From: Caballeronia choica
GTDB taxonomy: Bacteria > Pseudomonadota > Gammaproteobacteria > Burkholderiales > Burkholderiaceae
DNA length: 64,000 nt
Assembly: GCF_001544535.1 (NCBI RefSeq)
Contig: NZ_FCON02000024.1
Coordinates: 1-64,000, forward strand
Direction of reading: 5' to 3'
In this document: piece by piece, positions 53,842 through 62,600 of the stretch
Position numbering within the stretch: the first letter of the stretch is position 1
Layout of the letters: each line of letters begins with the position of its first letter
Program-made: the position numbers and the translations under genes
Notes under the pieces: model-generated
Databases searched by the model: none
Told to the model about the DNA's origin: nothing
Seen by the model: only the letters and a program-made list of their open reading frames with translations

Positions 53842-55953
53842 TCAGAATCCGCTCTCCCGAATCAGCGCCGCGTACAGGTGCTCCAACCCCTCGATCAAAA
53901 GGCTGCGTCGGTTCCCGTCGATCTGCAACTGACCACGCGTTTCCCACAGCCCGGATGGTGCGCCATCGAGTTGCACGAGCACATGGAACATCGGCGGGTT
54001 TGGCGTCAGCGTGTCGTGATCCGCGGCCACCGATACCGGCCCCTTGTAGCGCGAAGCCAGCATCGGATGGGCGAGTTCCCGCGCGCGTGTCGTGTCGATC
54101 GCGATGACGCGGCCGTGTATCGGGGCAGCCTGTCCGATCGGATAGAAGCGCGCGCTGTCGTCGGGAGCGAGGCGCTGGACGTCATCCTGCTTGACGTAGG
54201 CGTCCACTTGCCAGCGGCCCGGATCGACCAGCACGCCCACCGGCTCCCTGGGATTGATCCATTGTCCCGGCCGCCACTGCGGATCGACATCCATCCACTT
54301 GCCCGCAAACGGCGCGCGCAGTATCAGGCGGGCAATTTCCGTGCGGGCAGCCCGTGCTTCCTCGTACTGCACGCTGAGACGCTCGCGCGTGGCGGCCTGC
54401 TGATCGAGTCCACCGGCATCCGCGATCAACCCGGAGAGCCGTGCTTCGTAACCGCGGATGCCCGCTTCGCTGCCGATCATGTGCGAGGCAATGTCCGGCT
54501 CGTCCATGACCATCAGCGTGTCGTCTGCGCGCACGTCGCCGGTCGGATGGATCGACTGGATGCGCGCGGGAAACGGCACGAAGACCCGCAACTGTTGCTC
54601 GGTCCGCGCGACGCCCTCGGCGTGGATCTGCGTGCGCCACGGCAATGCGACGAGCAGCAGGAAGCCGCCCGCGATGCCCGCAAACAGCACTTTCCGGCCC
54701 GGCCGGATGCGGCTGCGTTGGGTCCACCAGTATTTCAGTTCGCGCACGACCGGCATCATGATGAACCACGTCACTTCGACGATAAACAGGAACACGCCGA
54801 GCAGCTTGAAGAAGAACAGGTACACGGTGACCGCGATGCCGAGGAACAGCACCAGCCGGTACAGCCATGTCAGGAACTCGAAGGCGACGAGCATCCGCCG
54901 ATGTGAAGCGCTGAAGGCTTCGGGCCAGTCGTCGTCGAAGCCGAGCAGCGTGCGCCGGATGCTCACGCGCGCAAGTGCCGACGCGCGTTGATGCAGGTTC
55001 GGAAAATCGAGCAGGTCGGACAGGATGAAGTAGCCATCGAAGCGCATGAAGGGGCTGGCGTTCAGCGCCAGCGACAGCACCCAACTGGTGGTCGCGAGAT
55101 ACAACAGCGCATTGCGCAACGGCCCCGGATCGGAGAGTGCCCAGCCGAGGGTCGAGAGCCCGGCGAGCGAGAGTTCACACAGAATGCCCGCCGAGGCGAT
55201 GGCGAGCCGCTGGCGCGAGCTGCGCAGCTTCCAGCTTTCGCCGGTGTCGGTGTAGAGCATCGGCCACAGCACCACGAACGCGATGCCCATGTGCGCGACC
55301 CGCAAGCCGAGCCTCGTCGCGACGAGCGCATGCGCCAGTTCGTGCAGCGTTTTCGCGACCACGAGCGCGAGCGCGAAGCTGACGAGGCCCTCGGTCGAGA
55401 ACGACTCCACCACGGCGGTCGTGAAGGTGTCCCATTGCTGCATCACGAGCACGATCCCCACGAGGCTGAGCAGTACGACGGTGATCGCCGCGACCGGGTT
55501 GAACAGCCAGTCGAGCCGTCTTGCGATGCGCGTGAGGAACCGTTGCGGACGCAGCAGCGGGATACGAAAAAACAGATAGTGGTGCAGCCACCAGCGCCAC
55601 GTCAGCCATCCGCCGCGCCGGTCGCGCTGCTGCAGGCGGGCGAGCGCTTCGGGCGTGGGCCTGAGGAGTTCGTGCTGTTCCAGGAAGCGCCGGAAGTCGA
55701 GGATCTGGTCCAGGTCCGGGCGCAGCGAAGTCTGTTCGTTGATCTCCCTGCAGATCTGCGCGGGCGGTTTTTCCCAGCGCACGAGACATTCGAACTCCAG
55801 CCACCCCACGCGATAGAAGCGGTTGAGCACGGTGTCCTGAATCATCCAGGACGGCTCGCCGTCGCGTCCATCGGCCGTCTCGCCGAGACGCAGGTCTTCG
55901 CGCAGCGCAGGCGAGGGCAGGTCCGGATCGACTGGCATCATAGTCCCGACCAC
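53842..55953 (-). CDS. Membrane M50 metalloprotease fused to a HlyD-like domain
   Basis: This 703-residue multi-pass protein has an N-terminal winged-helix-like region (about 35-100) and then a site-2-protease-type core with the zinc site HELAHA (204-209) and the second motif NASPFMRFDG (298-307). More helices follow to about residue 445. The C-terminal third (about 455-703) is a periplasmic HlyD-like adaptor domain with barrel-sandwich and beta-barrel strands. Both halves of the protease site are intact. It is the last gene of the operon, overlapping the previous one by 16 bases. It probably processes or helps to export a protein at the inner membrane. Confidence 0.85.
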   Translation of the reverse strand: MVGTMMPVDPDLPSPALREDLRLGETADGRDGEPSWMIQDTVLNRFYRVGWLEFECLVRWEKPPAQICREINEQTSLRPDLDQILDFRRFLEQHELLRPTPEALARLQQRDRRGGWLTWRWWLHHYLFFRIPLLRPQRFLTRIARRLDWLFNPVAAITVVLLSLVGIVLVMQQWDTFTTAVVESFSTEGLVSFALALVVAKTLHELAHALVATRLGLRVAHMGIAFVVLWPMLYTDTGESWKLRSSRQRLAIASAGILCELSLAGLSTLGWALSDPGPLRNALLYLATTSWVLSLALNASPFMRFDGYFILSDLLDFPNLHQRASALARVSIRRTLLGFDDDWPEAFSASHRRMLVAFEFLTWLYRLVLFLGIAVTVYLFFFKLLGVFLFIVEVTWFIMMPVVRELKYWWTQRSRIRPGRKVLFAGIAGGFLLLVALPWRTQIHAEGVARTEQQLRVFVPFPARIQSIHPTGDVRADDTLMVMDEPDIASHMIGSEAGIRGYEARLSGLIADAGGLDQQAATRERLSVQYEEARAARTEIARLILRAPFAGKWMDVDPQWRPGQWINPREPVGVLVDPGRWQVDAYVKQDDVQRLAPDDSARFYPIGQAAPIHGRVIAIDTTRARELAHPMLASRYKGPVSVAADHDTLTPNPPMFHVLVQLDGAPSGLWETRGQLQIDGNRRSLLIEGLEHLYAALIRESGF

Positions 55954-57278
55954 GCTCTGAGCGTGGCAAGCGGCCGGCGGAGAAGGTAGTAGCCGAGGCT
56001 CACCTCCTTGCCGTACAGCTTCGCGGTGCCGTGCAGGCCGAGGCGCGCTTGCGCGTGCTCGCCGTCGACGCTCGCGAGCAGCCGGTAAGCCACGATGCCG
56101 TCTTCGCTTGCCTTCGCCTGATAGCTGGTTTCGAGAATCCGCCCGTGCAGCGGGGCAAGCGGATAGGCGCTCAGATAAAGCGTCACTTGCGCGCCCGGTT
56201 CGAGGGCGATCGCATCGGCGACAGCGAGCTGGATCAGCATCGCGGGCTTCGCGGGATCGGCCAGTTGCAGGATGCGCTCGCCGGTCACGACGGGCTTGCC
56301 GATCCAGTCGTTCGGGTCGCTGAATACGACGACGCCCGCCTCGGGCGAGAACACCTGGGTGCGCCCCAGTTGCGCGATCACCGCCGCCAGTTCGGCGCGG
56401 CGTTGCTCGGCAACGCCGCCAAGCACGGTCAGTTCGTTCTTGCTTTGCGGGTTGTCGAAGGCGCGCTGGCTCGCCGCCATCAGTTCCGCGTCGGCTACCG
56501 CGACCTGCTTGCTCAATACGTCGACGCGGCTTTTCAACGACGTTTCATTGAGCGTGAACAACAGCGCCCCGACCTGCACGGCCTGGTTCGGACGCACCGC
56601 GATTCGTTCGATCACGCCATCGATCGGCGAGCTGATGATGCGTGCGTCCCGCGACACGATCTCGGCCGGAGCCAGCACGGTCTGGCGCACGGGAACGAAC
56701 AAGAGCATCGCGACGACTGCCAGCGCGGCGCTGCTCTGGCGGCGGCTCGGCCTCCACAGCAGGCGGCGCCGGCGACGCACGAGGGCGTCCCAGCAGTAGG
56801 CCCAGGTCTGGATGACGCCGTGCAGCATCGGCGGCAAGGTTTCGGGCGGACGTTGGTCGAGCAGGACGAGCAGCATGCCGAGCCGTCTGCCGCCGGCGTC
56901 GTGCAGCGGCACGCACCAGATTCCCGCCGGCCACCACTCGGTCCAGCCGTCGGCGATATCCGGCGGCGGATCGGCGGCCTCGCGTGCGAGCCACTGCGGC
57001 TCGGCGCCTTTCAACTGCGAAGCCACCCAGCGGCTCGCGCGGGTGAGCCACACCAGATACGGCGAGTCCTCGGTGGGTTTGGCGAGGCCCGAGATGCAAA
57101 GCAGCTCGAAGCGCTTGCCATGATCGGCGAACACGAGCGCCTGCCGAAAGTTCAGGAGCGAGTGCGAGTCGTTCGCCATCGTGAACGCGAGCGCATTCAG
57201 CGAATCGGCGGCCAGCGCCCGGTCGCGCAGCGCATCGAGAAACAGCAGCAGCTGCGGGTGCGGAAGCGGCTCGTTCAT
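55938..57278 (-). CDS. GAF-like/HlyD hybrid membrane fusion protein
   Basis: This 446-residue protein has an N-terminal GAF-like domain (about 15-165, with WCVPLHDAGGRRLGMLLVLLD), one membrane helix (about 183-200), then a HlyD-type adaptor (IDGVIERIAVRPNQAVQVGALL biotinyl-lipoyl-like half, a coiled-coil hairpin, and a C-terminal barrel). A cytoplasmic sensor domain on an adaptor is unusual. It overlaps both neighbours by a few bases (start ATGA with the HlyD gene before it), so translation is coupled. Confidence 0.85.
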   Translation of the reverse strand: MNEPLPHPQLLLFLDALRDRALAADSLNALAFTMANDSHSLLNFRQALVFADHGKRFELLCISGLAKPTEDSPYLVWLTRASRWVASQLKGAEPQWLAREAADPPPDIADGWTEWWPAGIWCVPLHDAGGRRLGMLLVLLDQRPPETLPPMLHGVIQTWAYCWDALVRRRRRLLWRPSRRQSSAALAVVAMLLFVPVRQTVLAPAEIVSRDARIISSPIDGVIERIAVRPNQAVQVGALLFTLNETSLKSRVDVLSKQVAVADAELMAASQRAFDNPQSKNELTVLGGVAEQRRAELAAVIAQLGRTQVFSPEAGVVVFSDPNDWIGKPVVTGERILQLADPAKPAMLIQLAVADAIALEPGAQVTLYLSAYPLAPLHGRILETSYQAKASEDGIVAYRLLASVDGEHAQARLGLHGTAKLYGKEVSLGYYLLRRPLATLRAWSGL

Positions 57279-58051
57279 TGCGCCGCCGGAAAACGCGCGA
57301 CCCCGCTCATGCCCGCGACCAGTTCGGGATGTTCGCCGTCGAGCTGCGCTTCCAGTTCGACCGTCTGCGCCACAGCGTCCACCCTCGCATTGACGGCGCT
57401 GACATGCGCGGGATAGGTTTTCCCCGTTTCATGGATCGTGATGTCGAGGCGCGACCCCTGCTTGAGCTTGACCATCAATGCGGAGGGCACGTTGAGCCGG
57501 ACCTTGAGCGCGCCGTCGCCGACGAGGTCGAGCATCGGCGTGCCCGCGCTCACGGTCTGATAGTTCTTGACGTAGACCTTGGCGATGTGTCCGCTGAACG
57601 GCGCGATCACACGGCAGTATCCAAGCTGCGCGTTGGCGAGCGAGAGCGCGCCTTGCGCCTTCTCGACCTCCGTGGCGGACATCGCCACTTCGATATCTCC
57701 AGCTGCCTTCAGTTCGCGCAGGCTGCGCTTGCCGTTCAGGTTCTGGCGGGCCATGTTCAGCTCCGCCTTGGCCACGTTGGCACGCGCCTGCACTTCCGCG
57801 CAGTTCATTTGCGCGAGCACCGCGTTCTTCCCGACCTGCTTGCCGAGCGTGGCGTTCAAGTCGGTGATGGTGCCGTTCATCTGGCTCGACAGCGTGGTCT
57901 CGACGTTCGGAGCAAGCAGCACGCGGATTGCGTTGGGGTCGTCGAAGGCGTCGCCGGTCGAAGGGGGCTTCGCGGCGTGCGCGGCCGATGTACCGACCAT
58001 CAGGACCACGGCGAGCCATGCATGCTTGTGTTCATTGCAGAACAGGCGCAT
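57275..58051 (-). CDS. Periplasmic HlyD/RND-type adaptor
   Basis: This 258-residue adaptor has a signal peptide (cleavage near AHAAKP, residue 27), a lipoyl-like half-motif with a long helical hairpin (AELNMARQNLNGKRSLRELK), the closing strand GYCRVIAPFSGHIAKV, and a beta-barrel domain. It is short for an RND adaptor. GGGAGG lies before the ATG at 58051; the start overlaps the end of the TolC gene by 20 bases. It should connect an inner-membrane partner to the TolC-like channel. Confidence 0.88.
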   Translation of the reverse strand: MRLFCNEHKHAWLAVVLMVGTSAAHAAKPPSTGDAFDDPNAIRVLLAPNVETTLSSQMNGTITDLNATLGKQVGKNAVLAQMNCAEVQARANVAKAELNMARQNLNGKRSLRELKAAGDIEVAMSATEVEKAQGALSLANAQLGYCRVIAPFSGHIAKVYVKNYQTVSAGTPMLDLVGDGALKVRLNVPSALMVKLKQGSRLDITIHETGKTYPAHVSAVNARVDAVAQTVELEAQLDGEHPELVAGMSGVARFPAAQ

Positions 58052-59647
58052 TGCCACCTCCCGGCGCTGCGGCCTGCGTGGCGGACGCCGGTTCGTCGAG
58101 CCGTGCCGACGGTTGGGGCGCGGCGGGTTGCACGGGTGGCTCGGCACCCGGCCGTTCCCATTGTTTCGTCTGCTGGACCTGGACGCTCTTCTCGATCTCC
58201 TGAGCGAGCGTCTTGATATCGTCCTTCGCAATCGCATCGGGCATCACGTCGAAGCCGATCGAGTTATAGAGCCGCCCCCACGCGGCCTGGGCGTCGGAAT
58301 ACGCAGCTTCGCGTTCATAGCGCGAGAGCAGATACCGGCCCTCGGCGCGGATCACTTCGAGCTCCGAGCCGAACGAGGTCTTGCGCGCGGCGCGGGCATA
58401 GTCGAGCAGGCTCGTGTCCACGCGCAGGCTTTCGTCGGCGAACTCGACTTCCTGGCGCGACAACCGGTAGCGCAACACGCCGACGCGCACTTGCGTGAGA
58501 ATCGCCATCGACAGCGCGAGACGGCGCATGTCGTCGGTTTTCGTCTGTGATTCCTGCTGGGCGTTCAGGGCGGGAAGCTGCAACCACTTGAACAGGTTGA
58601 GCGACACGCGCACGCCCGCCGCCGCCCAATAGTTGTTGTAGAGAAACTCGTTGGAGTCGTAGTTGGTGCTCAGGTCGATGCCGATGTTCGGCCAGAGTTG
58701 CGCCTTTGCGATCTTCAGGTCGTTCTCGTTGACCCGCTTGCGATACCACTCTTCCATCAGTTCCGGCCGGTTCTGCAGCGCCAGTTGCTCGAGTTGCGGC
58801 TCGGGTGTCAAGACCGCCGGCAGCGCGCCTTGCTGGGTATCGGCGAGCACGAGCGGAGTGCCGGGCGGCAGCGACATCAGCGCGGACAGCTCGGACTGCG
58901 CGAATTCGAGATCCTGGCGTCGGATCGTCAGTAAGGACACTGCATCGAGCAACGCACGCTGATAAGCGAGGATTTCCTGCTTGGGCAACAGGCCCTTGTC
59001 TTCGGCCTGGCGCGCCGCATCGATCGCGGCGTGCGTGCGAGCAATTCGTCGACCTGAGGTTCGAGGCGCTGCGCGGCGAGCGCGCGCCAATAGGCGTTGC
59101 GCACATCCTGCAAGACGTTCTGCGCGACCTTGCGCCGCCGCTCTTCGGCCATCAGCATCTGGTCGGCATTCTGTTGCGTACGGAAATACGCGACGCCGAA
59201 GTCGAGCAGGTTCCAGCTCAGGTTGAGGTTGGCGAGCTTGTGATAGCGCTGCTCGGATGTGGATGGCCGCAAGGTAACCTCACCATCCGTGATGCCGACC
59301 GACGTGCCGCCCGAATCGTTGCTGCGCGCCGTATAACCGGCCGACGCAACGAGCTGCGGCAGCAGGGCGTTGGTGGAGACGTCGCGCAGGTTGGACGCCA
59401 GCGCGCTTTCCATCAGCTTGAGCCGGTAGTCGAGGTTGTACTTCAGCGCGCGCGCCGCGGCTTCATAGAACGTGATCGGCCCGGTGACCGGTTCCTGCGC
59501 ACTGTACATCGAGACCTGATCGTCGACGACGCGCTGGCGGACTTCCTCTCGCGTCGTCGGCTGCGGCTGGAGTGATGAGCAGCCGGCGAGCGTGAGCATC
59601 GTGCATGCGATCGTGACACTCAGGGCCTGTGCCTGGTGTTTCTGCAT
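58032..59647 (-). pseudogene. TolC-family outer-membrane lipoprotein, frameshifted
   Basis: Two adjoining frames together make one outer-membrane efflux protein of about 535 residues. The first (ATG 59647) has a lipobox (TLAGC) and the first TolC half up to VDELLART. The second resumes at HAAIDAARQAEDKG and runs to 58032 with LPKQEILAYQRAL and LFKWLQLPAL segments. The break lies at about 59030-59040, in two tandem TGCG units; a third unit would restore the frame. The product is therefore cut after about 205 residues unless the frame is recovered. Confidence 0.82.
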
Positions 59648-62600
59648 AACCTGTCCTCGTCCGAAAGCTAGCGTTCGATGGATCTTCTGAGCTCTGGAGT
59701 GCGGGAGGCATCCTGGATGCCGCCTCGCGCAACTGCATAAGGAAACTTTGTGCCGTGGTTTTTTCCACCAGGGGTCGCAATCCGCCGGTGAGGTTCTCGG
59801 GCAGCGGGGCAAAGATCGACGGGTCGGACAGCAACCCGTCCGCGCTCAGGCTCGTACGGCCCGGCCGGCCGAAAATCCACGCGCGGTCGAACGCGCTTTG
59901 CCGCTGACTGGCCTCGACAATCCTTCCGACGAACTGACCGGGCACGAAGCCAAGTCCCTGACCGACCGGCGCATCGATGCTGCCCGGATCCAGCGGCCAG
60001 CCGATCTGGCTGCCGTCCGCTTCCCGGCTCGATACCAGGGAGCGCAGCGCGTCCTGCTCGACCTCCGGCGTGACGAAGACGGCGGGATTCAGCGCCGGGT
60101 TCAATGGCGCCACGGACTGAGCGGATGTGTCGGGGCCGAAGTACGAGCCTCCGGAGGGCGGAATATAGGGCGAGGCGATATCGAGCGCGATGGTCAACTG
60201 CGCCTGATCCGTCTCGCCCGCGTCGTCGCGCACGGTGTAGGTGAAGGGATCGTGCAGGACCTGGCCGAGTCCCGATGCCGCCAGCACCTGCGGATTCGAC
60301 AGGTCGACCTGATAGGTATAGGTTCCGTTGGCGTTCAGGACCAGCGTGCCGTAGCGTCCCGCGAGCGGCTGGCCGACCGTGCCGGCGGTGCCTGTGCCTG
60401 CTTCTTCGCCCGAGCGAACGCCGGCCACGTTCAGATGATCGTTGGCATCGACATCGGTGTCGTTCGACAGCACGTTGCCGCTTGCCTGCGGCGCGGGCGA
60501 CTGGTCGCTCGCGACATTGCTGTCGTCGCGGGCGACGGGCGCGTCGTCGGCGCCGCGGATCAGGATCGTCAGCGACGCGGTGGCTTGGGCGCCCGCGGCA
60601 TCGCGCATGCGATAGACGAAGATTTCCGTCAGCGTGTCGTCACGGGTGCGCAACGCCTGCACGGTGGCGTTGGCGTTATCCACCACGTAGTCGTAGGTGC
60701 CGTCCGCGTTCACCGTGAGCTCGCCATAGCGCCCCGCGAGTTGGGCACCGGCGAGCGCCGACTGACCGGTTTCATTCGAGACCTCGACCACCTCCTTCGT
60801 TTCGCCGTTCGCGACGCTGTCGACGTCGGTGTCGTTGGTCAGCACATTGCCGAGCCCGTCCTGGCCCGGCGTGCGGTTGTTCGCGCCGCCGGCCTCGATT
60901 GCGGTGGCGGCGTCGTTGGTCGCGCCCGGCGTGTCGTTCTGCCCTTCGATCGTGATGCGCAGTTCGGCCGCGCCGCGCGCATCGAAGACGTCGCCAACGG
61001 TGTACGTAAAGACATCCTGGAGCGTCTGCCCGCTCGTGCGCAGCGCCTGGACCGCCGGCAGATCGTTGTCGACGGTGTAGTGCCAGGTGCCGTCGGCGTT
61101 CAGGGTGAGCGCGCCGTACGCGCCCTGCAGCACGCTCCCGACCGCGCCGGCCGTGCCGCCCGCTCCGGCAGCGAGGCCGCCCGTGCGAATGGCGTCGACG
61201 TGAAGCGCGTCGCCTTCGGCGTCCGTATCGTTGGCGAGCACGTTGCCGGACGGGTCGAGTCCCGGCGCGGTGTTGTTGACGCCACCCGCCTCGATGGCGG
61301 TCGCGGCATCGGTGTGTCCGACCGGCGCGTCGTTGCGCCCGCGCACGATGATCGTGAGCGTGGCCGTGGCGGTGAGTCCGCCTTCGTCGCTGATCTGATA
61401 CGTGAACACGTCGTTCACTGTCTGCAACGGCCCGAGCGCGATGAGCGTCGGATTCGCGGCGTCGACGCGATAGAAGTAGCTGCCGTCCGCGCCGATCACG
61501 AGATCGCCGAACTGGCCGAACAGCAGCCTGCCGTTCGCGTTGGTGCTGCCGCCTATCACGGTCACGAGCGGCGCGTCTGAATCGATGGCGCCGACTTTCG
61601 CGCCCGTCCCGTCGAGCCGGTCGTCGGCATCGACATCGGAGTCGTTCGTGAGCACGTTGCCGGTCGGATTGAAGCTGCCGCGCGTCCCGTTGTTCGCCAC
61701 GGCGATCGCAAAATCGTTGGTGGCCACCGGGGCGTCCCACGCGCCCTGAATCCGCACGGTGAGTTGCGCGGTGTCGCTCGCGCCCGCCGCGTCGTGCATC
61801 CGGTAGGTGAAGACTTCGACGAGGCTCCTGCCGGGGATGAGGCGCTGCACCACTGGAAGCGAGTTGTCGACGGTATAGGTGTAGGTGCCGTCCGGGGCGA
61901 CCGTCAGCGTGCCGAACAGGCCGGCGATCGAGGTGGGTCCGGCGACCGTGGCAAATCCGCCGCCGATCAGTGCGCCGCCGTTTCGCACGCCGTCGAGGGT
62001 CTTCGTGTCGCCGGCATCGACGTCGGTGTCGTTCGCGAGCACGTTGCCCGTCGGATCGATGCCCGGCGTGCCGTTGTTGGTGCCGCCGGCTTCTACCGCC
62101 GTCGCCTGATCGTCCTGCGCGACCGGGGCATCGTTGCGCCCGGAAATGACGATATCGAGCTCCGCCGGATCGGTGGCGCCGTGGCTATCCGCGATCGTGT
62201 AGGTGAAGCGCTCGACGAGCTGGTCGGTGGGCAGCCGCAACGCCTGCACGGCGGCGCTCGCGTTGTTCACGACGTACGCGTAGCTGCCGTTCGGGTTGAG
62301 CGTCAGCGTGCCGAACTGCCCCTGAAGCGACTGGCCCAGCGTGCCCGCCGTGCCGGTGCCCGCTTCGGCGCCGGTGCGAACCGCAGTGACGGAAATCGTG
62401 TCGCGATCGGGGTCGGAGTCGTTGGCCAGAACGTTACCCGCCGGATCGACGCCGGGCGTCGCATTGCTTACGCCGCCGGCCTCGACGGCAAGCGCGATGT
62501 CGTTCTGTGCGAGAGGCGGATCGTTCACGCCGACGACCGTGATGACGAGTTGCGCCCGGTCCGTCAGGCCGCTCGTATCGACGATCTGGTACGTGAAGGT

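Noticed and set aside
59748-61580. 610-codon plus-strand frame opposite the VCBS gene
   Set aside because: Shadow of the repeat protein; Arg/Gly-rich with repeats that merely mirror the VCBS units.
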